From Acidobacteriota bacterium (lineage in GTDB: Bacteria > Acidobacteriota > Terriglobia > Bryobacterales > Bryobacteraceae), in NCBI GenBank assembly GCA_016185425.1, contig JACPNQ010000001.1, positions 1 through 64,000 of the forward strand: a DNA stretch of 64,000 nt. Direction: 5' to 3'. The notes under the pieces are model-generated. The model did no database searches. It worked only from the letters and a program-made list of their open reading frames with translations, and had not been told where the DNA came from. How positions within the stretch are numbered: position 1 is the first letter of the stretch; the number at the start of each line of letters is the position of its first letter. Below are positions 45,601 to 54,074 of this stretch, in pieces. A program made the position numbers and the translations under genes.

Positions 45601-45899
45601 GGATGGCCGATGGCGTGCCGTCGTCGGGAGAAGGCGTATTCGGTATGCGTCGGGCCTCTGCCATTGTTGGTGTGAAGACGTTTGTCGCGCCGCTCTGGAA
45701 GATCGCCGATGCGACCGGACAGGCGCTGATGGACCACTTCTACAAACAGCTCAGCTCCGGTAAAGGGCGCGCGGAAGCGCTGCGGCAGGCCCAATTGCAG
45801 TTGCTCAGGAATCCCCGTACGGCCAGCTTTTTACAGTGGGCGCCGGTAGTTCTTTTCGGTGATCCGGGGCCTCTGCAGCAGGCTTTGTTTGCACGTTGA
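42690..45899 (+). CDS. Secreted TPR-CHAT putative cysteine protease
   Basis: Product of 1069 residues. A probable signal peptide (QLTATVLLLGASAPSMFS) is followed by about ten TPRs of the kinesin-light-chain type with 42-residue spacing (about 30-490: SVNDLALFCRDSGKLPEARA, SLNTLASVYALLGEYDLAI and others). A helical linker leads to a C-terminal CHAT domain (about 720-1065), a caspase-like fold: LLHIVGHGIVRGN gives the His (about 893) and LVLSQCRMADGV the Cys (about 969), then GVFGMRRASAIVGVKTFVAP and LWKIADATGQALMDHFY. Both catalytic residues are present, so it should be active. CHAT proteins cut partner proteins after a trigger. Its start overlaps the TPR membrane gene. The target is unknown. 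Confidence 0.85.
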   Translation: MTRRCQLTATVLLLGASAPSMFSQHTTIQDWAALDRQAEESYSKGDLKEAVRVAKLAVAAASGAKQSGHSMDRLGFFEYTSGNLKDGEVFLRQALELRRRELGINTADYAESVNDLALFCRDSGKLPEARALAEQAVDIRSRVLGAGHGRVAESLNTLASVYALLGEYDLAIRRFEEARAIHESQPEPRDLSEEYGTLCVNLAGTYQRTGKYAKAEALFARGVNVLRVKPGINHPAYSASLVAYAYLQADLGHYSLAEKLYDESGTLMREQLGEQHPYYALFLNNRAALYAVLGNRTVAESDYRKALELKRKIYGPDSLTIGASLRNLARLVYAGSSVEGEKLYQEAVDLYNKNPKAPAFDHATALLGLAEAQRNRGDLGAARKTLQHASDVATKGLGTKHPLYAAVLRDFGLVHQSAREYAEARQRLAEAVAIITETHGENHPDLARYLERLAAVYDEASDYRAAEPLYRRSLDISGRALADMLAVGSESNKAGVLTNLDDPIPILLSFQRRAGDTLPAARALAFEAVARRKGRVLDQVHDWGQNLRNNSDITIRNRFNQRTDLLECQASLTIALGYRDLKPAVVGTCALPGTELAGRYEGLLHELRTKWTEALGRQALQVVALLRQRIDALESNLSREVPHFASAIKSARWEDIRSRLQLDELLIEFVAYAEGDPRLTNRRYGAFVLARSGDLQWADLGPAGPIDRAVQDLITAANDWSLALTAKENRSVKPAEETAQDALHTLSERLSAVIAGLMQRKEVRRLRVAPDGMLNLVPFGALSDGHGHPLIERFTISYVSAGRDLAVPEFAGRADSAAGSVIIAVSPGAGAKPAMAARPVPGAFRADRLERLEGAEREARDVQKWIPRAQLLGEGKATEQRIKQLHRPVLLHIVGHGIVRGNEDCQAAPGSPGCQLVGIDPAARVMSLSAIVLEEAYGRGDGSPQDGLLTALELQTLDLDGSEMLVLSQCRMADGVPSSGEGVFGMRRASAIVGVKTFVAPLWKIADATGQALMDHFYKQLSSGKGRAEALRQAQLQLLRNPRTASFLQWAPVVLFGDPGPLQQALFAR

Positions 45900-45933
45900 C
45901 CTACGGCGGCAATATACAATCTCGTTCAGCGTC

Positions 45934-46959
45934 ATGAATACAACTCGCCGCGCATTGCTGGGTGGTCTCGCAGGTTCTTTCGCTCTGCCGGCGGAATCGG
46001 CCGCCTTGCGGGACCGTTTCTTGAAGATGATCGACAGGCCGCGTGTTCCTGCGGAAGCGGAGGTACGGTTGCTCGAGCGGAGTGGCGGGCTGGAGATCTA
46101 TCACTTGGCGTTCCGTTCCGAAGCCGGTCAGGCGGTGCCGGGTATTTTCCTGAAATCCGAGGGAGCAGCCGGCAAGCTGCCGGTCGTCATCGTTTTGCAC
46201 GGGACAGGCGGAACGAAGGAAGGCCAGCTTGGCCTGCTGAAACAATTCGCGGCCAAGGGATTTCTGTCTGTCGCGATTGACGGCCGGTATCACGGCGAAC
46301 GAACCAAGGCCCGGAAAGGGTCGGCGGAATATGTCGCCGCGATGCTTCGCCGCTACCAAACGGGAAAAGAGTATCCGTTCCTCTACGACACCGTTTGGGA
46401 CGTGATGCGGCTGATCGATTATCTGTCAACCCGACCGGACGTCGACGCCAAGAGGATCGGCGCGATCGGGTTCTCAAAGGGCGGGATGGAACTGTATCTC
46501 GCCGCAGCTGCGGATCCGCGCATTCGGGCCGCTGTTCCTTGCATCGGGGTCCAGAGCTTCCGCTGGGCGATTGAGCACGACGCATGGCAGTCCCGCGTAG
46601 GAACGTTTCAGGCGGCGGCGGACGCCGCGGCGAAAGAGCAGGGGGAAGCCCAGGTCAACGCGAATGTGCTGCGCGCGTTCTATGATCGCGTGGCACCGGG
46701 TGTGTACTCGGAGTTCGATGGTCCCAAGATGGTGCCGCTGATTGCGCCGCGCCCGCTCCTGGTGATCAACGGCGATTCAGACGCCCGAACTCCCCGGCCT
46801 GGGTTGATGGAGTGCATTGATGCCGCCCGGGCTGCATATGGCGATTCTCGCTCCTTTCGGTTTGTCCTCCAGGAAAAGACCGGGCACAAGGTGAACCCGG
46901 ACATCCTGCAATCGGCGGTGGATTGGCTGGCCACCTGGCTGTCGGCCGAAAAAAACTGA
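45934..46959 (+). CDS. Exported alpha/beta-hydrolase (esterase / dienelactone-hydrolase-like)
   Basis: Product of 341 residues from the ATG at 45934. The N-terminus MNTTRRALLGGLAGSFALPA is Tat-like (twin Arg) or a plain signal peptide. The core is an alpha/beta-hydrolase: the oxyanion HGTGGTKEG (about 89-97), nucleophile elbow GAIGFSKGGMEL (Ser near 182) and a late His in KTGHKVNPD (about 317). Relatives include acetyl-xylan esterases and prolyl-peptidase-like enzymes, so ester or peptide hydrolysis in the periplasm is likely. A TACAAT hexamer lies 13 bases before the start. It follows the CHAT gene by 34 bases but is probably separately transcribed. Confidence 0.8.
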   Translation: MNTTRRALLGGLAGSFALPAESAALRDRFLKMIDRPRVPAEAEVRLLERSGGLEIYHLAFRSEAGQAVPGIFLKSEGAAGKLPVVIVLHGTGGTKEGQLGLLKQFAAKGFLSVAIDGRYHGERTKARKGSAEYVAAMLRRYQTGKEYPFLYDTVWDVMRLIDYLSTRPDVDAKRIGAIGFSKGGMELYLAAAADPRIRAAVPCIGVQSFRWAIEHDAWQSRVGTFQAAADAAAKEQGEAQVNANVLRAFYDRVAPGVYSEFDGPKMVPLIAPRPLLVINGDSDARTPRPGLMECIDAARAAYGDSRSFRFVLQEKTGHKVNPDILQSAVDWLATWLSAEKN

Positions 46960-47063
46960 GAAAGATTTCATTTTTTTCGGAACGCTGGACGATTTCGTTC
47001 GTTAGTAGCTTTAGAGCAGGGTAAATTGTCGCTGGGCCAACTCTTCCGAAAGAAGGCTGTGCC

Positions 47064-48050
47064 ATGTACCCGCTGCGACTGCTCGTGCTCTCTATTTCTA
47101 TAATTGCCGGATTCGGCCAAACCACGTCCGACTCCTCGCGCCATGTGGATACGGCGTTACAAATGGAGGAGCGCGGGCAATTTGAGGCGGCGGGGAAGGA
47201 ATACAAAGCCGCCATTGAGTCGGCCAGCCGGACCGCACCCTCCGAGCTCCTACGGGCCTTGGACTTGGCCTGCACGTTCTATCAAGACACAGGGCAGATG
47301 CCGCAGGCGGAGAACTGCTTGAAACGCCTGATGACCACCTATCAGCGTGCGATTGGCGACAATCACTTGCGGCTGAACCGCGTTGTGAATCGATTGGGGT
47401 GCCTCTACGTGGAGTTGGGCCTGCGCGCAAAGGTGGAGCGATTAGGCCTGGAAAAGTGGCTGGACCGTGTGGAGGCGGAGGATCCGCTTTCGACGGACCG
47501 GATTCAGCTTTCGGGAACCGTAGCGGCATTGCAGATTATGCGCGGCGCACCGGCCAAGGCCCTTGCGCTGAACAAGAAGGCGTGGGAAATCCTGACAACC
47601 CGTGGCGAGACAGAGTCCCATTCGGGCATTACGATTTTGAATAACCTGGCCATCTCCTATACAGAGCTGCATCGACCCTCCGACGCCGCGGATGAACTGC
47701 GGCGCGCTTTGCGGATTGGCGAAAAGATTGGGCTGCAGAACAGTTTGGGAATGGCGGCGACGCTGGCGAACCTGTCGCAGGCCTACGCGAACATGCACCT
47801 GTACTCCGATGCGGAAAAGCATTTGGCGGCCGCGCTGGAAATTATCGAGGCGCGATGCGGCAAAGACAGTTCCCGCACCGGCGCGATCCTGGCCACCTAC
47901 GCGCCGTTACTACGGCAATTAGGGCGCAAGCCGGAAGCGAAAGCGGTGGAAGCCCGCGCAAGGAGGATCGCCGAGATCTCGGGCGTCTCATCTTATGCCG
48001 TTCACTCCGTGGATATTGCGGACATGACGAGGGGGCGCGGAATCCGGTAG
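47064..48050 (+). CDS. Secreted TPR protein
   Basis: Product of 328 residues with a signal peptide (MYPLRLLVLSISIIAGFGQ) and a series of TPR-like helical pairs from about residue 25 to 310, including AADELRRALRIGEKIGLQNS and SQAYANMHLYSDAEKHLAAA. The arrangement matches the TPR half of the TPR-CHAT protein upstream but without a CHAT domain. It may be a partner or paralogue fragment of that protein. It lies 104 bases after the hydrolase gene and 24 before the YfhO-like gene; AAGAAGG just before the ATG could serve as ribosome binding site. Confidence 0.75.
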   Translation: MYPLRLLVLSISIIAGFGQTTSDSSRHVDTALQMEERGQFEAAGKEYKAAIESASRTAPSELLRALDLACTFYQDTGQMPQAENCLKRLMTTYQRAIGDNHLRLNRVVNRLGCLYVELGLRAKVERLGLEKWLDRVEAEDPLSTDRIQLSGTVAALQIMRGAPAKALALNKKAWEILTTRGETESHSGITILNNLAISYTELHRPSDAADELRRALRIGEKIGLQNSLGMAATLANLSQAYANMHLYSDAEKHLAAALEIIEARCGKDSSRTGAILATYAPLLRQLGRKPEAKAVEARARRIAEISGVSSYAVHSVDIADMTRGRGIR

Positions 48051-48062
48051 CGTCGAATTTCA

Positions 48063-48068
48063 TACAAT
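48063..48068 (+). promoter_or_regulatory. Putative -10 box of the YfhO-like gene
   Basis: TACAAT (five of six) ends six bases before the ATG at 48075, the same spacing as at the sigma factor gene. No Shine-Dalgarno sequence follows, so a leaderless transcript is likely if the box is real. Confidence 0.4.
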
Positions 48069-48074
48069 CGCCTA

Positions 48075-50180
48075 ATGCTCGAACGGCTGAGGGCGATGAC
48101 CAAGGGCCCGGCGGCGCTGACCGTCCTCGTCCTCGCGTTGTTCTGGAAACTGGCGTTTTCCGGGGAATTCGTGTGGTTCGATCACCCGGACATGTGCTAC
48201 CTGGAGATCCCGCGCCTGCAGTTTCAGGCGCGGGAGTTGCACCAGGGGCATTTTCCGCTTTGGGATCCGTCAATTTGGGCTGGGCAGTCGCTCATCGGAC
48301 AGACGCAGCCTGGGCCGTTGTTTCCGCTGAACCTCGCGTTCCTGTTGTTACCGCTGGAACAGGGGTACCTGCAAGCTGTCTTTTTGAACTGGTATTGGGT
48401 GGTGCTCCATCTAGTGGCGGCGTTTGGTTGTTACGCCTTGTGCCGTGAGTGGGGACGGAGCCGGCAAGCGGCGATCCTCGCGGGCATTGGCTTCGGCTGC
48501 GGCGGATTTCTTGGAACCGTCGCATGGCTCGATGTGGCGGCGGGAGCGATTTTCACGCCGTGGATATTACTGTTTCTCACACGTGCCGTGGAGCAGCCGC
48601 GCAAGCCGTTGGCAAACGCGGCGGTTTCCGGTTTGCTTCTCGGAATCGCGTGGCTCAGCGGGCATCACGAGATTCCGCTGTTGGTAACCTTGCTGGTCGC
48701 GTGCATCTGGGCGGCTACGCGGTGGCGATTGGGATTCGTTGCGCTGCTGGTGTCCGGATTGATCGCGTCGCTACAGGTGCTGCCGACCATTGAGTTCGGG
48801 CGGCTGTCAAAGCGCTGGATCGGCGTGACGGAACCGGTCGGCTGGAACGATCCGATACCCTACTCGATCGCGACCGTGTATTCGATGCCGGCCAGGGGCG
48901 TCCTGGAGACGGTTCTGCCGAGCGCGAATCGTTACGCGGACTGCGCCCCTTTTTTGGGGCTGGCGATTGTGGCAATGGCGGTGTTGGGGCTCGCGAAGTC
49001 GGAAGAGCGCGGCCGCGTGAAATGGATCGGCGTGGCGGCGGCAGTGGCATTGTTGTTTGCGCTGGGAGCGGCCACACCGCTTCATGGGACGCTCTATTCG
49101 TTGCTGCCGGGATTGGGGAAAGCGCGAGTTCCCGTGCGGGCGATCCATATTTTCGACCTGGGCCTGTGCTTGCTGGCGGCATATGGACTGGACGTGATGT
49201 TGGCGCAAAAGACCGGCAGAGCGATGTTCTGGAGTTTGCTGGGATTCGGGGCGTGCGTCGTGTTTTGGGCGATCGGCCACCCGGAGTTGGATGACCGCTT
49301 GCTGCTCTCTGGCTTGTTGGCGATTGCGCTGGCGGCGTCGTTGCGTTTGCGGCCGCTCGCGGTTGTCTGGATCATCGCGGCAATGATCGAGATGCACGGC
49401 GTGAGCACGGCCACCTACTCATCGAAGTTCCGGACGGACCAGAACAAGTTCACGCGGCAACTGGAAAACTACCGGGACGTCGGCGAGTTCCTGCGCGAGC
49501 TCGACCGCCGGGAAGTCGTCCGCGTGGACGTGAATGACAATGATGTTTCGCTGAACTTCGGCGATTACTTTGGCGTCGATTCGCTGGGAGGGTACGTAGC
49601 GGGAGTGCCGGAGAATCTGATCAACGCGGAAACACATACCGAGAGGATGAAGACGATCCTGGCCGCAACGCATTATCTATCCAGGGAGCCGGCGCGTAGC
49701 GGGCAGGAATCGTACTTGGAGGGCAAGAGCGGCGTGAAAGTGTTTCGCAACCCGGAATCGCGGCCACGGACGTGGAGCGTCCATCAGGCAATTCGCGCGG
49801 CCACGCGGGAAGAGCTGAAAAAACCGATCGATCCGCACCAGGCTGCCTTGCTCGTAGGCGAGGTTCCCGAACTCGAAAGCTGCACCGGGGATGAAGTAAA
49901 AATTGTGAGCCGCAGCCCGAACCGCGTCCGCATTGATGCAACAATGCGCTGCAACGGGATGGTGATTCTCGCGGACTCCTACTATCCGGGCTGGCAGGTG
50001 CTGGTGGATGGCCGCGAAGAGCGTCTGTGGGAGGCCTACGGCGTCGTGCGTGGCGTCGTCGTGCCGGGCGGCAATCATCAAGTGGAGTTTCGATTCCGGC
50101 CACGGAGTTTTTATACCGGCCTGGTGCTGTTCGCCGCGGGGCTTGTGCTTACAGCGGCGCTGGTGTCCCTGCGGCGTTGA
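48075..50180 (+). CDS. YfhO-like multispanning membrane protein
   Basis: Product of 701 residues with about twelve hydrophobic helices over residues 10-440, then a soluble C-terminal domain of about 230 residues and one last helix ([19 protein letters not shown]). The first loop has [20 protein letters not shown] and [20 protein letters not shown], the usual YfhO/GT-C pattern. The outer domain carries the [15 protein letters not shown] and [18 protein letters not shown] signature of YfhO proteins. In Firmicutes YfhO helps glycosylate lipoteichoic acid; here the acceptor is unknown, probably a surface glycan. It is followed by malate synthase after 26 bases, a neighbour with no obvious functional link. 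Confidence 0.8.
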   Translation: MLERLRAMTKGPAALTVLVLALFWKLAFSGEFVWFDHPDMCYLEIPRLQFQARELHQGHFPLWDPSIWAGQSLIGQTQPGPLFPLNLAFLLLPLEQGYLQAVFLNWYWVVLHLVAAFGCYALCREWGRSRQAAILAGIGFGCGGFLGTVAWLDVAAGAIFTPWILLFLTRAVEQPRKPLANAAVSGLLLGIAWLSGHHEIPLLVTLLVACIWAATRWRLGFVALLVSGLIASLQVLPTIEFGRLSKRWIGVTEPVGWNDPIPYSIATVYSMPARGVLETVLPSANRYADCAPFLGLAIVAMAVLGLAKSEERGRVKWIGVAAAVALLFALGAATPLHGTLYSLLPGLGKARVPVRAIHIFDLGLCLLAAYGLDVMLAQKTGRAMFWSLLGFGACVVFWAIGHPELDDRLLLSGLLAIALAASLRLRPLAVVWIIAAMIEMHGVSTATYSSKFRTDQNKFTRQLENYRDVGEFLRELDRREVVRVDVNDNDVSLNFGDYFGVDSLGGYVAGVPENLINAETHTERMKTILAATHYLSREPARSGQESYLEGKSGVKVFRNPESRPRTWSVHQAIRAATREELKKPIDPHQAALLVGEVPELESCTGDEVKIVSRSPNRVRIDATMRCNGMVILADSYYPGWQVLVDGREERLWEAYGVVRGVVVPGGNHQVEFRFRPRSFYTGLVLFAAGLVLTAALVSLRR

Positions 50181-50206
50181 TTCGGGTGTTACTGTGGAGG
50201 GGCTCT

Positions 50207-51763
50207 ATGTCGCAATCCTTCACTTTCACTAGGCCGATTAATGGCGCTTATGCTGAGATTCTGACGCCCGAAGCGATCCGGTTTTTGGTCGAGCTTTCGA
50301 CACGATTCGACACGCGCCGGGAAGAGTTGCTCGCGCGGAGAGCAGCACGTTGGGAAGAGTTACGGCGCGGAGTGCTTCCGGGATTTCTCCCGGAGACGAA
50401 ACATATTCGCGAAGGTTCCTGGACCGTGGCCCCTATTCCGCCGGCGCTCCTGGATCGTCGTGTGGAGATTACCGGACCGGTCGACCGCAAGATGGTGATC
50501 AATGCACTGAACTCCGGTGCGTCAGTTTTTATGGCCGATTTCGAAGACGCCAATTCCCCTACCTGGGACAACAATCTGCAAGGCCAGATCAACGTGCGGG
50601 ACGCGGTGAATGGCACCATCGGGTTTCGTAGCCCGGAAGGAAAAGAGTACAAGCTGAATCCCGTCACTTCCGTGCTGCTGGTGCGGCCGCGCGGGTGGCA
50701 CCTGGTGGAGAAGCACATGCTGGTTGACGGTAAGCCGATCTCGGGCTCGCTATTCGACTTTGGCCTGTATTTCTTCCACAACGCGGCCGAGCTGCTCAAG
50801 CGCGATCGCGGGCCGTACTTCTATCTGCCCAAGATGGAGAGCCACCTGGAGGCGCGGCTTTGGAACGACGTATTCGTGTTTGCGCAGGACTATTGCAAAG
50901 TGCCCCAAGGCTCGGTACGCGCAACCGTGCTGGTGGAGACAATCCTCGCGTCGTTCGAGATGGACGAGATTCTCTATGAGCTGCGCGACCATTCGGCCGG
51001 GTTGAACTGCGGCCGCTGGGACTACATTTTCAGCTACATCAAAAAGCTGGGGCACCGGAGCGACAAGATCCTGCCCGACCGCGCGCAGGTAACGATGACC
51101 AAGGCGTTTTTGAAAGCCTACGTCGATCTGCTGATTCAGACCTGCCATAAGCGCGAGATTCACGCGATGGGTGGTATGGCGGCGCAGATTCCCATCAAGA
51201 GCGATCCAGTGGCGAATGAACAGGCGCTGGAGCGTGTGCGGCAAGACAAACTGCGCGAGGCGAAGGCCGGACATGACGGCACCTGGGTGGCGCACCCAGG
51301 GCTGATACCGATTGCAAAGGAGGTGTTCGACGAATTCATGCCGCAGCCGAATCAGATCTCCGTGAAGCGGGAAGATGTTCACGTGACGGAGGCCGACTTG
51401 CTGGAGCCCGTTGCCGGCGAGATTACCGCCGCTGGATTGCAGATGAACGTCGACGTGGGAATTCAGTACCTGGAGGCATGGCTGAACGGCAATGGGTGCG
51501 TGCCGATTTACAACCTGATGGAAGACGCGGCGACGGCCGAGATCTCACGCTCGCAGGTGTGGCAATGGGTAAAGCATGGTGTGCAGATGGCGGATGGCCG
51601 GACAGTGACGCCGGAGGTTGTCCGTGCGGCGATTGACCACGAGTTAAACACAAAGCCCGGCACACCCAACAAACGGAAGGCGGCGGAGATATTCGCCGAC
51701 ATGATGACGCGAGACGATTTCCAGGAGTTCCTGACGACAGCCGCGTATCGGTACATCGACTAG
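50207..51763 (+). CDS. aceB: Malate synthase A
   Basis: Product of 518 residues from the ATG at 50207, with GTGGAGG as ribosome binding site; about the usual length of isoform A (about 530). It joins glyoxylate and acetyl-CoA to malate in the glyoxylate shunt. The family signature is present as [20 protein letters not shown] (about 262-281), along with [13 protein letters not shown] (about 107-119, magnesium-binding acid), [12 protein letters not shown], and [16 protein letters not shown] with the catalytic Asp (about 393). Isocitrate lyase, its usual partner, is not in the window. It is convergent with the PQQ dehydrogenase gene; only three bases separate the stops. Confidence 0.95.
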   Translation: MSQSFTFTRPINGAYAEILTPEAIRFLVELSTRFDTRREELLARRAARWEELRRGVLPGFLPETKHIREGSWTVAPIPPALLDRRVEITGPVDRKMVINALNSGASVFMADFEDANSPTWDNNLQGQINVRDAVNGTIGFRSPEGKEYKLNPVTSVLLVRPRGWHLVEKHMLVDGKPISGSLFDFGLYFFHNAAELLKRDRGPYFYLPKMESHLEARLWNDVFVFAQDYCKVPQGSVRATVLVETILASFEMDEILYELRDHSAGLNCGRWDYIFSYIKKLGHRSDKILPDRAQVTMTKAFLKAYVDLLIQTCHKREIHAMGGMAAQIPIKSDPVANEQALERVRQDKLREAKAGHDGTWVAHPGLIPIAKEVFDEFMPQPNQISVKREDVHVTEADLLEPVAGEITAAGLQMNVDVGIQYLEAWLNGNGCVPIYNLMEDAATAEISRSQVWQWVKHGVQMADGRTVTPEVVRAAIDHELNTKPGTPNKRKAAEIFADMMTRDDFQEFLTTAAYRYID

Positions 51764-51766
51764 TGG

Positions 51767-53332
51767 TTAAAGGCCGAATACGTAGAGCACTTTGTCCGCC
51801 GCAAGCGCCAGGTGTTGGCGGCCATCGATGTTGAATGAGATCGGATTCGACGCAATGGCGCCGCCCGAATGAAAGTTCCACAACGGCTTGCCGGTGCGTG
51901 CATCCAGGGCAAACACATTGCCTTCGTTCGATCCGGAGAAGACCAGGCCGCCCGCCGTGGATAGCACACCGGCCCACGGTGGAGACAGCAGCCGGTACTC
52001 CCATGCCAACTTGCCCGTCGCCGGTTCCAGAGCGCGAATCGCACCCCACTGCTCACTCTCCGGAATGCGCCGTTCTCCTCCGCCGGAGAAGAATGTGCCC
52101 GGCTTGAATTCCGCTTCGCGTTTGAAGTAAGTAGCGCCGGCCTCACGCGTGGCGACATAGACCAGCCCGGTTCGTGGGCTGTACGAGGGGCTGTACCAGA
52201 TCGTTGCACCATTCAGCGCTGGCCAGACCAGGATTCCTTCGTCGTTAGGATCCATTCCGGGAACCAGGATGGGCCGGCCTTTATCGTCCAGGCCCTTTGC
52301 CCACGTCTGCTTCGCATAGGGCTGGCCTGCCAGAAATTCGCCGGTCGTTCGGTCCAGCGCGTAGTAGAAGGCGTTTCGATTAGGATTGACGATGAGCTTG
52401 CGAGGCCGGCCGCGGACCGGAGCGTCAATGAGCATTGGCACATGGGCGGAGTCCCAATCGTGGGTGTCGTGCGGCGTGAATTGGAAGTGCCAACGTAGCT
52501 TGCCGCTATCCGCGTCCAGCGCGACAAAGGAGCATGTGTAGAGGTTGTCGCCCGCGCGGCTGTCGCCGTTCCAGTCGGGTCCAGGGTTGCCGATGCCCCA
52601 GTAAACGAGATTCAGATCCGGGTCGTAGGCGCCTGTCACCCAGGAGGAGCCAGCGCCACTCTTCCAGCTCGTTCCCGCCCAGGTTTCGCTGCCCGGCTCG
52701 CCGGGAACGGGAATAGTGAAGAAACGCCATAGCCGATGGCCGTCCTTGGCATCGTAGGCGTCGATAAAGCCGCGGATGCCCGCCTCACCGCCGCTCACGC
52801 CGGCGACCACCTTCCCCTTGATGGCCAGGGGAGCGAGGGTCATGCTGTAGCCCGGTTTGTAGTCCTCGACCTTGACAGCCCACCGCTGCTGCCCGGATCT
52901 CAGATCGAGCGCGACGAGGTAGCAATCGAGCGTCGCGATGTAGAGCTTGTCGTCAAGAATTGCCGCGCCGCGATTCACCCGGCCAAAGCCGATGGACTGA
53001 TAGTCCTTCGGAATCGGCCGATCCCAAACCCAGAGTTCGCGGCCGGTTTTCACATCGAGTGCGGCGGCCCGGTTCGGTGACGTGACATACATAACGCCGT
53101 CGGCCACGAGCGGTGAAGTCTGATTGCGGCCGCCGGGAAATTGATACGCCCATTTCACCTTCAAGCCACCGACGTTGGCGGGCGTAAGCTCGGTAAGAGG
53201 CGAATGGCGATGTCCTTGCAGATTGCCCGAATAGGTCAGCCAGTTGCCGGGCTCCTTGGCCGCGTCGCGAATACGTTCGAACGGTACCTGGGCGCAGGCC
53301 GCAACGCTAAGAATAAAAATAGCGAGTTTCAT
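51767..53332 (-). CDS. PQQ-dependent dehydrogenase (quinoprotein)
   Basis: Product of 521 residues with a signal peptide (MKLAIFILSVAACAQV). It is an eight-bladed quinoprotein propeller: repeats with AALDVKTGRELWVWD, VALDLRSGQQRWAVKV, VALDADSGKLRWHFQF and ALDARTGKPLWNFHSGG, plus the active-site stretch GNPGPDWNGDSRAGDNLY and THDWDSAHVPML. It should oxidise an alcohol or similar substrate in the periplasm with PQQ. It is at the short end for the family. The vicinal Cys-Cys that usually precedes the VNRG motif is replaced (SIGFGRVNRG). It overlaps the cytochrome c gene upstream by ATGA, so the cytochrome is its electron acceptor. Confidence 0.85.
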   Translation of the reverse strand: MKLAIFILSVAACAQVPFERIRDAAKEPGNWLTYSGNLQGHRHSPLTELTPANVGGLKVKWAYQFPGGRNQTSPLVADGVMYVTSPNRAAALDVKTGRELWVWDRPIPKDYQSIGFGRVNRGAAILDDKLYIATLDCYLVALDLRSGQQRWAVKVEDYKPGYSMTLAPLAIKGKVVAGVSGGEAGIRGFIDAYDAKDGHRLWRFFTIPVPGEPGSETWAGTSWKSGAGSSWVTGAYDPDLNLVYWGIGNPGPDWNGDSRAGDNLYTCSFVALDADSGKLRWHFQFTPHDTHDWDSAHVPMLIDAPVRGRPRKLIVNPNRNAFYYALDRTTGEFLAGQPYAKQTWAKGLDDKGRPILVPGMDPNDEGILVWPALNGATIWYSPSYSPRTGLVYVATREAGATYFKREAEFKPGTFFSGGGERRIPESEQWGAIRALEPATGKLAWEYRLLSPPWAGVLSTAGGLVFSGSNEGNVFALDARTGKPLWNFHSGGAIASNPISFNIDGRQHLALAADKVLYVFGL

Positions 53333-54069
53333 TCGGCACCTCTAAGGCTGGCGAGATAGGCAACCAGATTGTCGAGATCGTTAGCAGGCAGTTTGTCGAA
53401 CGCGGGCATCGTGCTTTGGCCGGTGAGCCGCGTAAGCTTCTTAATTGTGGACTTGCTGAAGCTCTGATATCTGCCGCCCGGCAGCGCAATCTGGATGGTG
53501 AAAAGGTCCTCATTGGCCTTCACGCCCTTAATGGTGTGGCCGCCGCCATCGGTGATTTCAACAAGCAGGAAGTCATCGGGCACAGTCGCCGATGGGCGCA
53601 CGATCGATTCGCGAAGATGGGCGGCGCTGCGGCGTGCGCCGATGGCGCTAAGCTCAGGGCCGGCGCCATTGCCTTGTCCGTTGACGATGTGGCAGCCCGA
53701 ACAGCCCCGCTCCGTGAAGAGCGCCTTACCGCGAACACTGTCACCAGGCACTTCCTCTACCGCAATCTTGCCGAGTGAGCGGACATAGCCCGCGACGCTC
53801 GCGACTTCGCGAACCGAGAGCTGCCACGCGCCTGGCATTTCGGGCGGTAGACCCTCGGAGATGGCCTTACGCAACGCCTCATCGTCCGGCGCGTTTTTTA
53901 GCTTGGCTTTGCGAAGCGAGGGGCCGCGGCCCCCGGAGCCGTCGGCGCCGTGGCAAAGGGCGCATTGCGATTCGAACACGCGTTTGCCGATGGAGAGGTC
54001 CGCAACCGCGTCATGGGGGCCTTGCGCGAGGACGGGAAGCGCAGTGAGAAAGAGAAGCATATGCCGCAT
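53329..54069 (-). CDS. Di-heme cytochrome c, partner of the PQQ dehydrogenase
   Basis: Product of 246 residues from the ATG at 54069 (a GTG at 54078 is possible). A signal peptide (MLLFLTALPVLAQ) precedes two cytochrome c domains: CALCHGADGSGGRGP (about 35-50) with a Met ligand in LPPEMPGAWQL, and CSGCHIVNGQGNGAGP (about 118-133) with STMPAFDKLPANDLDNLVAY. The second heme domain contains an insert typical of soluble c cytochromes paired with quinoproteins in Acidobacteria. Its stop overlaps the start of the dehydrogenase gene, so the two form a coupled pair that passes electrons from PQQ to the respiratory chain. Confidence 0.9.
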   Translation of the reverse strand: MRHMLLFLTALPVLAQGPHDAVADLSIGKRVFESQCALCHGADGSGGRGPSLRKAKLKNAPDDEALRKAISEGLPPEMPGAWQLSVREVASVAGYVRSLGKIAVEEVPGDSVRGKALFTERGCSGCHIVNGQGNGAGPELSAIGARRSAAHLRESIVRPSATVPDDFLLVEITDGGGHTIKGVKANEDLFTIQIALPGGRYQSFSKSTIKKLTRLTGQSTMPAFDKLPANDLDNLVAYLASLRGAE

Positions 54070-54074
54070 GGATG

